NCBI RefSeq assembly: GCF_012911815.1 | Contig: NZ_JAATNW010000001.1 | Span: 62,001-126,000, forward strand | DNA from: Alteromonas ponticola | Lineage (GTDB): Bacteria; Pseudomonadota; Gammaproteobacteria; Enterobacterales; Alteromonadaceae | Length of the DNA stretch: 64,000 bases | Direction: 5' to 3' | Part shown: piece by piece, positions 28,337-37,097 of the stretch | Layout of the letters: each line of letters starts with the position of its first letter | Position numbering within the stretch: position 1 is the first letter of the stretch | Notes under the pieces: model-generated | What the model was told of the DNA's origin: nothing | Databases searched by the model: none | What the model saw: the letters and a program-made list of their open reading frames with translations, nothing else | Made by a program: the position numbers and the translations under genes

Positions 28337-29221
28337 TCAGGGTTGCTGACAGCATTGCTCCCACAAGCTCAAAGATGCCACCGACATACTTCCCCTCAGC
28401 GAGCGCACCATACCGACGTTTTTTTGCAATGGTGAATTTAACAATGGTATACAGGTTAATCCAATGCCCTCCATTTGCTCCTGACACAACGAAGGTACAA
28501 GTGAGATGCCTAATCGTTGCTTAATTAACTGACCAATCGTTCCCAATTGTCCTGTTTCCGCAACAATGGTGAGTTGACCGTGGGCTAAAGCAATTTCGTC
28601 TATCCACTTACGTAGTGATGAGCCACGATTCATAGCGATAAAGTCATAGTGACAAACATCTTGCCATTGAACGCCTGATTGAGACAGGGTCAGAGGATGT
28701 TGTTCATGGACCACTACAATAAATGAATCATTGAATAAAGGATGGAAACACAAACCGTCGCAAATTTCGGGTTCGAAGGTAAATCCCATCTCAACCCGTC
28801 CCCCCACAACTAAATCGATAACTTTCTCCATCACTACATCTAATACACGAATACGAATATTAGGTTGATTTGCATGGAATGTTTTGAGGATACCGGGCAA
28901 ACGAGAAGCTGCAAACGACGGCATTGCGGCTATTGAAAGTGTTCCTTTCTTCATTGCAAACAGGTTTTGCATGTCCATCACCGTGTCATCCCACTCGTTA
29001 ATCAGTCGCTTGGCTTTAGGCAGTAGCGTACGACCTTCCGGTGTAAGTTGCACCCTGCGCGTACTTCTGGAAAATAGAACACCACCTAACTGAGATTCCA
29101 TTTTCTTTATCGCGCTAGACAGCGCCGGTTGGGTAATATGCAACTTGTCCGCCGCTTCAGCAAAGGTAGTGGACTCAGCCACACGAATAAAAGCAATCAT
29201 GTTACGATAGGATATCGACAT
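28337..29221 (-). CDS. LysR-family regulator divergent from scoAB
   Basis: 294-residue LysR-type regulator: winged helix with TFAEAADKLHITQPALSSAI (about residues 18-37), then a LysR substrate-binding domain (GTLSIAAMPSFAASRLPGIL; VEMGFTFEPE; GTIGQLIKQRLGISLVPSL). Transcribed away from scoA over a 108-bp gap holding two AT-rich dyads, the usual layout for a LysR regulator of its neighbour, so it probably controls CoA-transferase expression in response to acetoacetate or a related acid (inference). Confidence 0.85.
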   Translation of the reverse strand: MSISYRNMIAFIRVAESTTFAEAADKLHITQPALSSAIKKMESQLGGVLFSRSTRRVQLTPEGRTLLPKAKRLINEWDDTVMDMQNLFAMKKGTLSIAAMPSFAASRLPGILKTFHANQPNIRIRVLDVVMEKVIDLVVGGRVEMGFTFEPEICDGLCFHPLFNDSFIVVVHEQHPLTLSQSGVQWQDVCHYDFIAMNRGSSLRKWIDEIALAHGQLTIVAETGQLGTIGQLIKQRLGISLVPSLCQEQMEGIGLTCIPLLNSPLQKNVGMVRSLRGSMSVASLSLWEQCCQQP

Positions 29222-29228
29222 AGTATTG

Positions 29229-29268
29229 ATAAATTTTATTTATTAATCCTGTTATAAAATTAATTTTA
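29229..29268. promoter_or_regulatory. two AT-rich dyads in the LysR-scoA intergenic region
   Basis: ATAAAT-TTT-ATTTAT at 29229-29243 contains a T-N11-A LysR-box layout. TAAAATTAATTTTA at 29255-29268 is a perfect 14-bp palindrome. Their centres are about 26 bp apart, suiting a LysR tetramer on adjacent sites. The AT-richness makes chance more likely. Confidence 0.4.
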
Positions 29269-29329
29269 CAATTTATTTTTACTCACTGATACTTCTCGTT
29301 AACAAAAAATCAATGATTAGGAGAGCAGA

Positions 29330-30037
29330 ATGTCTGGTTTTGATAAAGTCGTTACCAGCTACGAACAAGCCATGCAAGGGCTAGAGGACGACATGACCGT
29401 AATCGCCGGCGGTTTCGGTTTATGTGGAATTCCTGAAGGGCTTATTGCACAGATCAAGAAACAAGGGGTAAAAGGACTCACGATTGTCTCCAATAACTGT
29501 GGTGTGGATGGTTTTGGTTTAGGCATCCTGTTGGAAGACAAGCAAATCAAAAAGATGGTTTCTTCCTACGTAGGTGAAAACGCGTTATTTGAGAAACAGT
29601 TGCTCAATGGTGAATTGGAAGTGGAATTGACTCCACAGGGTACGCTGGCAGAAAAAATGCGCGCTGGCGGCGCTGGCATCCCGGCATTTTATACTGCTAC
29701 TGGATATGGTACACCAGTAGGTGAAGGCAAAGAAGTCAAAGAGTTTAATGGACGCCCCTACATTTTAGAAGAATCTATCACTGGTGATTTTGCCATTATT
29801 AAAGCGTGGAAAGCTGACAGATATGGAAATTGCGTTTATCGTCACACTGCACAGAATTTCAATCCAATGGCAGCCACCGCAGGTAAAATTACGGTGGTCG
29901 AAGTGGAAGAAATTGTCGAACCGGGCGAGCTTGCACCCACTCAAATTCATACACCAGGTATCTATGTGGACCGTGTAATCAAAGGAACATTTGAGAAACG
30001 TATTGAGCGCAAAGTACTGGCGAAGGAGGACCGTTAA
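29330..30037 (+). CDS. scoA: 3-oxoacid CoA-transferase subunit A
   Basis: Subunit A of succinyl-CoA:3-oxoacid (acetoacetate) CoA-transferase, which activates acetoacetate. 235 residues, family I CoA-transferase: [16 protein letters not shown] near the N-terminus, [33 protein letters not shown] and the conserved end [16 protein letters not shown] precedes the ATG. It is followed after 1 bp by subunit B. SCOT is favoured over the acetyl-CoA-using AtoDA by N-terminal similarity, but the donor is not certain. Confidence 0.9.
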   Translation: MSGFDKVVTSYEQAMQGLEDDMTVIAGGFGLCGIPEGLIAQIKKQGVKGLTIVSNNCGVDGFGLGILLEDKQIKKMVSSYVGENALFEKQLLNGELEVELTPQGTLAEKMRAGGAGIPAFYTATGYGTPVGEGKEVKEFNGRPYILEESITGDFAIIKAWKADRYGNCVYRHTAQNFNPMAATAGKITVVEVEEIVEPGELAPTQIHTPGIYVDRVIKGTFEKRIERKVLAKEDR

Positions 30038-30038
30038 G

Positions 30039-30695
30039 ATGGCGTTATCCAGAGATCAAATAGCAATGCGCGTGGCGCGCGAGTTTCAGGATGGAAACTA
30101 TGTAAACTTAGGCATCGGTATTCCCACTCTGGCAGCAAACTACGTACCTGAAGGTATTGAAGTCATGCTGCAATCTGAGAATGGTCTGTTAGGAATGGGA
30201 CGTTACCCTTCTGAAGCAGAAGTCGACGCTGATATGATAAATGCTGGCAAAGAAACGGTGACGGCCATTACCGGAGCATCCATTTTTAATTCTGCGGAGA
30301 GCTTCGCCATGATCCGTGGCGGCCATGTAGACTTTACCGTGCTAGGCGCGTTCGAAGTAGATGTTAACGGCAACATCGCTTCGTGGATGATCCCGGGTAA
30401 GCTGGTAAAAGGCATGGGCGGCGCCATGGATCTGGTGGCCGGAGCAAAAAATATTATTGTCACTATGACACATGCTGACAAACATGGTAATTCTAAACTG
30501 TTACCTGCGTGTACCCTGCCGCTGACCGGGGTAAATTGTATTACCCAGATTATTACAGATCTGGCAGTCCTTGAAGTCGCTGATGGCGCATTTCATCTGA
30601 AAGAGCGTGCACCGGGCGTATCAGTTGAAGAAATAAAAGAGAAAACCGCAGGAAAATTGGTCGTTGAAGGCGACATTCCAGAGATGAAATTGTAA
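30039..30695 (+). CDS. scoB: 3-oxoacid CoA-transferase subunit B
   Basis: Catalytic subunit partner of ScoA, 218 residues. The active-site glutamate is in QSENGLLGMG (near residue 50). NLGIGIPTLAANYVP and VTMTHADKHGNSKLL are also family signatures. The start is the ATG at 30039, with AAGGAGGA just upstream inside the end of scoA; a longer frame from 29991 lies within scoA. A strong terminator follows. Confidence 0.92.
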   Translation: MALSRDQIAMRVAREFQDGNYVNLGIGIPTLAANYVPEGIEVMLQSENGLLGMGRYPSEAEVDADMINAGKETVTAITGASIFNSAESFAMIRGGHVDFTVLGAFEVDVNGNIASWMIPGKLVKGMGGAMDLVAGAKNIIVTMTHADKHGNSKLLPACTLPLTGVNCITQIITDLAVLEVADGAFHLKERAPGVSVEEIKEKTAGKLVVEGDIPEMKL

Positions 30696-30706
30696 TTTTT
30701 TATACC

Positions 30707-30734
30707 AAGCGGGCCGCTCTGGCCCGCTTTCTTT
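30707..30734 (+). terminator. terminator of scoAB
   Basis: Perfect 9-bp stem AAGCGGGCC / GGCCCGCTT (30707-30715, 30721-30729) with loop GCTCT, followed by TCTTT. Confidence 0.85.
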
Positions 30735-30803
30735 GCGGCTCAGACTTTATAATGCTGTTACAATAACGGATAATAATCGTTTTTAAGCAGCCGAGCGTTC
30801 ACT

Positions 30804-32126
30804 TTGCAAATAACTGATCTTCCCGTTCACCATAAAATTGTTTCTCGCTTAGTCGAAAAAGGGTTTCAAGAACTTACCGAAATACAGCAGAAAACCATTT
30901 TGCCTGCGTTGAAAGGTCAGGACATTATTGCATCATCCAAAACCGGCTCAGGTAAAACACTAGCATTTCTAGTCCCCACAGTGCACAGATTGTTAAGTCA
31001 AAAGGCGTTAAGTAAACAAGATCCTCGTGTATTGATACTCGCTCCTACCCGGGAACTTGCCAAGCAAGTGTTCGGAGAAGCGAAAACACTAACCGCATCG
31101 TTAGGACTGAAAAGCGTACTGGTGCTGGGTGGAGAGAATTTTAACGACCAGGCAAAGCAACTACGTAAAAATCCGCATATTATTGTTGGCACCGCTGGTC
31201 GCGTCGCAGACCATCTACGGGACAAAGCATTTTTCTTAAACGGATTGGAATTACTGATCCTGGATGAAGCTGACCGCATGCTCGATCTAGGCTTTGCTGA
31301 TGCACTCATTCAGATTAATGAACAGGCTGACCATCGCAAAAGACAGACGCTGATGTTTTCTGCTACGGCTGATTCCGTTGCAATGACCTCACTCAGTCAA
31401 CAACTGTTAAAAGCACCGGTAAGAATTGCCGTGGGTGATGCTGGTGCTGAACATGGTGATATTCAACAACAGTTGTATTTTGCCGATCATGTAGAGCATA
31501 AAGACGAACTGCTCCAGGTATGTATCGACAATAATGATTTCAATCAGGCCATCATTTTCACCGCTACTCGCGAAGATACCGCCCGACTTACCGAGTTACT
31601 TAATCAGAAACAACGCTATGCGGTGTCGCTTAGCGGAGAGTTAGCCCAGAGCAAGCGCGCCAATATCATGTCCGAGTTTGGCAGAGGAAAACACAGTATT
31701 TTAGTTACCACCGACGTGGCTTCACGAGGTCTGGATTTGCCCAAAGTAGGACTGGTAGTCAATTTCGACCTACCCAAGCATGCGGATGAATACATTCATC
31801 GAATCGGCAGAACAGGTCGCGCTGGGAATAAAGGCAATGCCATTTCACTTGTAGGCCCAAGAGACTGGTCAAGCTACCTGGATATCAGGCAAAACGTCAG
31901 TTATTCTCTGGAATGTGCACCCCACCCTGAATCGCCCGCCAAGTTTGCCGGTAAGAAAGCTAAAAAAATCGAACCTCGTCGTTACGAACAGGATAATAAA
32001 GCGTCGGAGAATAAAGCAGACAATCTTAAACCCGTCAAACGCGTTAAAACCATGTCTGGTGAAGATGCCGGCCATATGCCAGTAAAACGCAAGCGCACTC
32101 AGATTCCTCCGGACGAATCAGAGTAA
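30804..32126 (+). CDS. DEAD-box ATP-dependent RNA helicase
   Basis: RNA helicase of 440 residues with all motifs: Q-motif (GFQELTEIQQ), I ASSKTGSGKT, Ia PTRELAKQ, II LDEADRMLD, III FSATA, V TTDVASRGLD and VI HRIGRTGRAG. The last 60 residues form a Lys/Arg-rich tail, often an RNA-binding extension. The start is TTG at 30804, chosen because the Q-motif then sits about 20 residues in; no ATG is available. I cannot assign it to RhlE, SrmB or another named subfamily. Likely role in ribosome assembly or RNA turnover, often cold-related. Confidence 0.9.
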   Translation: MQITDLPVHHKIVSRLVEKGFQELTEIQQKTILPALKGQDIIASSKTGSGKTLAFLVPTVHRLLSQKALSKQDPRVLILAPTRELAKQVFGEAKTLTASLGLKSVLVLGGENFNDQAKQLRKNPHIIVGTAGRVADHLRDKAFFLNGLELLILDEADRMLDLGFADALIQINEQADHRKRQTLMFSATADSVAMTSLSQQLLKAPVRIAVGDAGAEHGDIQQQLYFADHVEHKDELLQVCIDNNDFNQAIIFTATREDTARLTELLNQKQRYAVSLSGELAQSKRANIMSEFGRGKHSILVTTDVASRGLDLPKVGLVVNFDLPKHADEYIHRIGRTGRAGNKGNAISLVGPRDWSSYLDIRQNVSYSLECAPHPESPAKFAGKKAKKIEPRRYEQDNKASENKADNLKPVKRVKTMSGEDAGHMPVKRKRTQIPPDESE

Positions 32127-32205
32127 GTTGCCAAAACTATTTGATAGTTAAACTAAATATTGCAATGCTGGTGAATGATTAACTATAACTAAAGGATGTA
32201 CATTA

Positions 32206-32997
32206 GTGGAGCAATCAGAATTGCTTTTCAGCTTTAGCAGTGTTTCTATCGCGCTTGTCCTGTTCATCGCCATAATGGCGTTTAACGAAGTCAGTTTTCG
32301 TCTTGGACGCGTGGTACAAAAGCATACCGACGATGAAGTAAAGGCGTTAACGGGTTCGGTTCAGGGCAGTATTCTGGGTTTGTTAGCATTACTGCTGGGG
32401 TTTACTTTTAGTATGTCCATGCAGAGATTCGACAATCGCAGTATGGCGTTAATTGATGAAGCGAATGCGATCGGCACTGCTCTGCTGCGGGTGCAACTGT
32501 TGCCAGAGGTGTATCAACCGCAAGCTAAAACGTTATTTGAAGAGTACATAAAACTGCGCGTTGAGGTGAGTAAAGTTCCCTTGGATGAAAAAGCGGTTCG
32601 AGTTGAGTTCGATACCAGAGTAGCACAATTGCAGAACCAGCTTTGGCAATTGGCTGTTGCTGCGTCAAAAGAGGATCCGCGTCCGGTAACCAGTGGTGCA
32701 TTTACTCAATCGCTCAATGCAGCGATTGATAGCCAGGGTAAACGTAATGCGATTTTACGCTCTCACGTTCCTGAACCAATACTGATGCTGCTGTTTGTGG
32801 TATTTGTTGCGTCTATAGGCATTATGGGCTACTCATCAGGCCTGACCGGTAAGCGTATCACGCTGCCGCTGACATTAGTTTCGCTATTGATTACCCTCAT
32901 TGTGTTTATTATTATCGATCTGGATCGGCCCAAACGAGGCTTAATCACGGTTAATCAAACAGCTCTACAAGAACTTATTGTCGTTGCCCGAAATTGA
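32206..32997 (+). CDS. bestrophin-like (DUF4239-type) membrane protein
   Basis: 263 residues with helices at about 9-27, 52-68, 189-207 and 216-235. The GSVQGSILGLLALLLGFTFS segment followed by MSMQRFDNRSMALIDEANAI matches the DUF4239/bestrophin-like family. A soluble helical part lies between the second and third helices. The start is GTG at 32206 with AAAGGATG upstream. An ion-channel role is possible by fold analogy only. Terminated by a strong hairpin. Confidence 0.72.
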   Translation: MEQSELLFSFSSVSIALVLFIAIMAFNEVSFRLGRVVQKHTDDEVKALTGSVQGSILGLLALLLGFTFSMSMQRFDNRSMALIDEANAIGTALLRVQLLPEVYQPQAKTLFEEYIKLRVEVSKVPLDEKAVRVEFDTRVAQLQNQLWQLAVAASKEDPRPVTSGAFTQSLNAAIDSQGKRNAILRSHVPEPILMLLFVVFVASIGIMGYSSGLTGKRITLPLTLVSLLITLIVFIIIDLDRPKRGLITVNQTALQELIVVARN

Positions 32998-33013
32998 TTG
33001 GCAGGCAATTGAA

Positions 33014-33036
33014 AAAGGCAGCGTTTCGCTGCCTTT
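33014..33036. terminator. bidirectional terminator between the DUF4239 and EF-hand genes
   Basis: Perfect 10-bp stem AAAGGCAGCG / CGCTGCCTTT with loop TTT. A-tract and T-tract arms let it work on both strands in this convergent gap. Confidence 0.85.
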
Positions 33037-33055
33037 CCTGAAAGTATCTGGTTAG

Positions 33056-33298
33056 TTAGTATTCCCACCATCCTTCCTGCCACCAGGAAAGAAACTCCTC
33101 AAAATCGATATAGCCATCATTATTACTGTCGATAAGCTTAAAGCCCTCTTCAACATGACTGGCTTTCGTTTTTGGAGACAATACAGTTAACAACTCGATA
33201 AATTCGGGCAAATCAATCTGACCGTTGCCATCGCGGTCAAAGAAATTGAAATCACTTTGTATTTCAGCAATTTTTTCTTCAGAAAGTTGGGCTTCCAC
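33056..33298 (-). CDS. small cytosolic EF-hand calcium-binding protein
   Basis: 80-residue acidic protein consisting almost only of two EF-hands: DRDGNGQIDLPE (about residues 21-32) and DSNNDGYIDFEE (about 57-68). Both have canonical D-x-D/N-x-D/N-G-x-I-D-x-x-E calcium ligands, in the helix-loop-helix spacing of a calmodulin lobe. No signal peptide, so calcium binding should be intracellular. The start is GTG at 33298 with AGGG upstream. The tail is Trp-rich (WWQEGWWEY). Single-gene unit between convergent and tandem neighbours; target unknown. Confidence 0.85.
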   Translation of the reverse strand: MEAQLSEEKIAEIQSDFNFFDRDGNGQIDLPEFIELLTVLSPKTKASHVEEGFKLIDSNNDGYIDFEEFLSWWQEGWWEY

Positions 33299-33359
33299 TT
33301 ATATTCCCTACTCGATTACTTCAATAAACAACCAGTGTACCGTCCACATGCGCAACTGT

Positions 33360-34355
33360 CTACGCCTGTTTTTGCTTTGCCGCCAGCGCACGTTGGCGTT
33401 GCTCTTCCGCTTTTAGTTGGCGACGACTTTCCATGACGTCACGGGCTTCTGTGCCCACATGTTCTTCATTGCGTGCACGAGCCAGATTGACCTGCTTTTC
33501 GCGTTCCCTGAAGCGCGCCAACTGCTCCTCGGTGTGCTTGCCATAACAATGGGGGCAACTCACTCCTGCTTCGTATTGCTCGCTTTCACGGTCTGCCGCC
33601 GTAATGGGTAAACGGCAGGCATAGCATTGGTCATACACACTTTTTTCAAGTTGATGGTTTACGGCAACACGATTATCGAATACAAAGCAATCGCCTTCCC
33701 ACAAAGATTGCTCCTGTGGAACATCTTCAAGGTACTGCAATATGCCACCTTCCAGATGATAGACTTCGTCAAAGCCCTGTTCTTTCAAATAGGCGGTTGA
33801 CTTTTCACACCGTATTCCACCTGTACAGAACATTGCGACTTTTTTATTTTTAACCGGATCGAGGTGTGATTTTACGTAATCAGGGAACTCGCGAAATGTT
33901 TCGGTGTTTGGATTGATTGCATGTTTAAACGTACCAATCTCAATCTCATAATCGTTCCGCGTATCGATCACGGTGACATCGGGGTCACTGATTAATGCAT
34001 TCCAATCTTTTGGCTTAACATAAGTACCTGCCGTACTACGTGGATCGATACCTTCAACCCCCATAGTAACGATCTCTTTTTTTAACTTCACCTTCGTGCG
34101 ATAAAAGGGCTGCGTCTCGTGAAACGACTCTTTATGCGAAATAGGATTGATGCGCGCATCACTATTTAAATAGGCAATTAAATTATCAATGCCATCTCGA
34201 CTTCCAGAGACGGTACCGTTGATACCCTCTGCGGCTAATAACAACGTGCCTTTAATGCCATTGCTTTCCATCGCGCTGAGTAACGGTTCACGGAGTTGCT
34301 GATAATCTTCAAGCGCGACAAATTTGTACATCGCGCATACAACGAATGGGGACAT
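33360..34355 (-). CDS. trhO: tRNA uridine(34) hydroxylase TrhO (rhodanese family)
   Basis: TrhO (formerly YceA) makes 5-hydroxyuridine at tRNA position 34 using oxygen; CmoM at 62 kb acts later in the same cmo5U/mcmo5U modification. 331 residues: N-terminal acylphosphatase-like domain ([15 protein letters not shown]), rhodanese domain with active-site [12 protein letters not shown], and a Cys-rich C-terminus (CYACRLPI and CPHCYG) that may bind zinc. AAAAGG precedes the ATG. Confidence 0.92.
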   Translation of the reverse strand: MSPFVVCAMYKFVALEDYQQLREPLLSAMESNGIKGTLLLAAEGINGTVSGSRDGIDNLIAYLNSDARINPISHKESFHETQPFYRTKVKLKKEIVTMGVEGIDPRSTAGTYVKPKDWNALISDPDVTVIDTRNDYEIEIGTFKHAINPNTETFREFPDYVKSHLDPVKNKKVAMFCTGGIRCEKSTAYLKEQGFDEVYHLEGGILQYLEDVPQEQSLWEGDCFVFDNRVAVNHQLEKSVYDQCYACRLPITAADRESEQYEAGVSCPHCYGKHTEEQLARFREREKQVNLARARNEEHVGTEARDVMESRRQLKAEEQRQRALAAKQKQA

Positions 34356-34467
34356 ATTCTTTACCTTTTAACCTTTGCTGATTGGAACGTAAGACCAGTG
34401 CAAAATGCGGGCGCGAGTATAGCCAAGCGCGCACACAAAATCCAGTTTAAGGTGGTTAAAAATTGAG

Positions 34468-34941
34468 CTAATTTAAAAGTGAAACAGAATTTTGCACAAT
34501 ATCTGCCAGGCGAGTTTCATCCACCTCGATTGATTGGCTAAGCTGGTGACTGAGGAGTCGTTGGGTTAAATAACTGCAGTTGGTTTTCACATCTGGTGGA
34601 ATTTTATTTGCATTATCGACCACACTCAATGGATCAGGATGCATGGACTGCCACAGTAATACCCCTTTTAAGTCTTGTTGTTGTACCAATCTGCCGGTGA
34701 CATTAAGGCAACCTACCGATTTCTCACTGCTGGCGCAGGGAGCTCTCCGGTAGTGATTGAGTGAAGTAACATCGAACTGTTGTGGTGCGTCCGCTTTTAC
34801 CTGAAATGATAGATGTGATGCACCAGGTTGGCTGTGCATTGCCAGATAAAGTGAAAATAATGATTTGGAATGAACTGAAGCTGCAAGCTTGCCTTGCCAT
34901 TCGATATTTTCTGGCTGCGCTGATTGAACCGAATCTACCAC
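34468..34941 (-). CDS. conserved-looking protein of unknown function
   Basis: 157 residues, GTG start at 34941, no membrane helix or signal peptide. The SLYLAMHSQP segment near residue 31 and the LLWQSMHPDPLSVVDN segment loosely recall the gammaproteobacterial VC2046/SO_2500 family, but I cannot confirm that. It lies 112 bp upstream of trhO on the same strand. Codon use resembles the neighbours and no overlapping frame competes well, which supports a real gene. Confidence 0.55.
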   Translation of the reverse strand: MVDSVQSAQPENIEWQGKLAASVHSKSLFSLYLAMHSQPGASHLSFQVKADAPQQFDVTSLNHYRRAPCASSEKSVGCLNVTGRLVQQQDLKGVLLWQSMHPDPLSVVDNANKIPPDVKTNCSYLTQRLLSHQLSQSIEVDETRLADIVQNSVSLLN

Positions 34942-35129
34942 GTTACTTCTACTACCCTGATCACCAAACCTTTATTAGCTATCGGTCCAAACCAAAATTT
35001 CTTAATCAACTTTTGTATTAATCAAGCTGGTAATCAGTACCCTTCACTCTATATACTTGCCGGGTCTGTTTTATTATTTAACGCTTATTCTTAGCTGCAA
35101 TGTATCTGATAAGAGGTAGTAACTAGCCG

Positions 35130-36767
35130 ATGGATTGTAAGGACAAACAGGTACTTATCGTTGAGGATCAACGCCCATTCCTGCTTTTGTTGCGCGGTTT
35201 ACTTAATACCATGGGGGCAACAGAAGTAGATACCAAAGGTTCTGCGGAGCTGGCTATTTCGCTATGCAAAAAAAGAAAATACGACATTGTTATCGTAGAC
35301 TTGCATCTAGGCGCAGATCGTAAAAATGGCTATGAATTTATTGAAGAGTTAAGAATAAGAAAGCTGGTTAAACCCTCTGCCATTTTTTTATTGATAAGCG
35401 CAGACAGCGCGCGGCCGGTAGTACTGGGTTCACTTGAGCGTCGTCCCGATGATTATTTGATAAAGCCTTTTTCTCAATCCCAGTTAAAGACGAGAATTTC
35501 ACGAGCATGGAATAAACGGCAGTTTTTATTGCCGGTTCACGCTGCGATGATAGAGCAGGACTGGCAAACGGCGATAGATCATTGCAAAGCAAAAATGGCG
35601 ATGCCCTCACCTTTTCAGCGGTTCTGTTTGCAACTGTTGATTGAAATATATTGGAAAAGTGGCGTACCAGAAAACGCACTAGCGTTGTTATTAAAGCAAC
35701 AAAAAGAAAAGTCGGCGTTGTGGTCGCAAATTGCATTGTCAAGAACCTACTTACAGATGGAGAAGTACCAGAAGGCCATAGAGACAGCACAGCTTATTTT
35801 GCAGTCAAATCGTTTCAATGCAGAGGCCTATGACATTCTTGCCGAGTCACAAAATAAACTGGAAAAAGGTGAAGAAGCCCTTTCTGCAATAAAGTACGCA
35901 ATCAAGTTGTCGCCCTACTCATTACAACGCCATTTTACCTCCTGTGCCATTGCCAGAGAAAACCAGGATTTTGATTTAGCACAGGAATCGTCGCTGTCGA
36001 TTTGGCAGCTTTCAAAACGAACAATTCATCAGGACATCGCCTATTGGTGCAGCTATATTCGCAGTATTTTAGATGCGGCTGAACATGCTGAAGACAAAAA
36101 AACGAAGAATCGATGCCAGCAGGAAGCGTTGCTGGTTTTACAGCGAGGCAAAAACGACGAGGTCGTGCAGCGCTTGAAAGGCGAGTTTGATCTGGAAGTT
36201 TATGAACAGGTGGTTCAGGCTCGCATGTGCACGCTGGATGGGAAGATGATGGATGCAAAACGCAACCTTGCCCAATCCCAGGTCACTATTGAAGAAAATT
36301 ACGAGGCCTACCCTATATCCTATGCGCCTGACAGTCTTAAGGTAATGTATGACCTGGGCGAGTACGATGATGCGCTAGCATTGATAGAGATAATGAAAGA
36401 TCAGGGTGTTGAGCTTGACCCGAATACTATGCATTTAATGGCGACAGAGTCAGCGCGCAGTGAAGAAAAGCAAAAATTATACTTACAGTTTAATCAAGAG
36501 GGTATTCAGTTGTATCAGGAGGGCAAATACGAGCAAGCGAAAGACGCTTTTTCCCTGGCTCAGCAGTATGCGCCGGTAAATTCCGGGGTAGCACTTAACC
36601 TCTTGCAATGCATACTGAAAATTTTAGCTAAATTCGATAAACCTGATGCTGCATTGGTAAGAGAATGTCGCAGGGTCTATAAGTTAATAGAGGATGTTCC
36701 TTTAAGAAAACAACATCAGGAAAAATTCGATGAGCTTAAGGATGATTTATTTACGTATATTAGCTGA
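35130..36767 (+). CDS. REC-TPR response regulator (VieB-like architecture), copy 1
   Basis: 545 residues: an N-terminal receiver domain (1-125) with acidic pocket VEDQ, phosphoacceptor Asp57 in VDLHLG and the Lys in YLIKPFS, then an all-helical TPR region (about 150-520) with repeats such as EKYQKAIETAQLILQSNRFN and EGKYEQAKDAFSLAQQYAP. No DNA-binding or catalytic output, so signalling is by protein contact. V. cholerae VieB has this layout and modulates its partner proteins; equivalence here is inference. A paralogue lies at 56.3 kb. No kinase is adjacent. The end overlaps a small lipoprotein gene by 38 bp. Confidence 0.85.
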   Translation: MDCKDKQVLIVEDQRPFLLLLRGLLNTMGATEVDTKGSAELAISLCKKRKYDIVIVDLHLGADRKNGYEFIEELRIRKLVKPSAIFLLISADSARPVVLGSLERRPDDYLIKPFSQSQLKTRISRAWNKRQFLLPVHAAMIEQDWQTAIDHCKAKMAMPSPFQRFCLQLLIEIYWKSGVPENALALLLKQQKEKSALWSQIALSRTYLQMEKYQKAIETAQLILQSNRFNAEAYDILAESQNKLEKGEEALSAIKYAIKLSPYSLQRHFTSCAIARENQDFDLAQESSLSIWQLSKRTIHQDIAYWCSYIRSILDAAEHAEDKKTKNRCQQEALLVLQRGKNDEVVQRLKGEFDLEVYEQVVQARMCTLDGKMMDAKRNLAQSQVTIEENYEAYPISYAPDSLKVMYDLGEYDDALALIEIMKDQGVELDPNTMHLMATESARSEEKQKLYLQFNQEGIQLYQEGKYEQAKDAFSLAQQYAPVNSGVALNLLQCILKILAKFDKPDAALVRECRRVYKLIEDVPLRKQHQEKFDELKDDLFTYIS

Positions 36768-37029
36768 TGCTAAAAATCATTGGCATGGGTCCGCTGTGCT
36801 GACTACGACCCTTATAGTGCTGATCACAGGTTGCAGTAGTAAGCCGGTCTGTGAAGACGTAGTAGAGGTAAACCGCCAACACCAGCAGTGCGCACGCCTG
36901 GCAAAGGTTATGAACAATCCTAATTTTCCTCAGCAGGCGTTAACCGCCAGAAAAAGATTCACTGAAGAGTGCGAGGATCTCAGATACCAGCGCGATGATT
37001 ACGACACCATTTGCAAGAATGAAAATTAA
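36730..37029 (+). CDS. small putative lipoprotein overlapping the REC-TPR gene
   Basis: 99 residues. A hydrophobic stretch ends in lipobox LITGC (Cys near residue 35), giving a mature peptide of about 65 residues rich in Asp, Glu, Arg and Cys. The first ATG at 36730 lies 38 bp inside the REC-TPR gene; ATG at 36742 would also work and gives a shorter leader. The leader is long for a lipoprotein, so the start is uncertain. Translation is probably coupled to the regulator gene. Function unknown. Confidence 0.6.
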   Translation: MSLRMIYLRILADAKNHWHGSAVLTTTLIVLITGCSSKPVCEDVVEVNRQHQQCARLAKVMNNPNFPQQALTARKRFTEECEDLRYQRDDYDTICKNEN

Positions 37030-37097
37030 ATAACGCTGAACTTACACTAAACGTTGTCCTCGCAAATAAACCCTTTGTTGCGTTGATCGGCCGCAGC

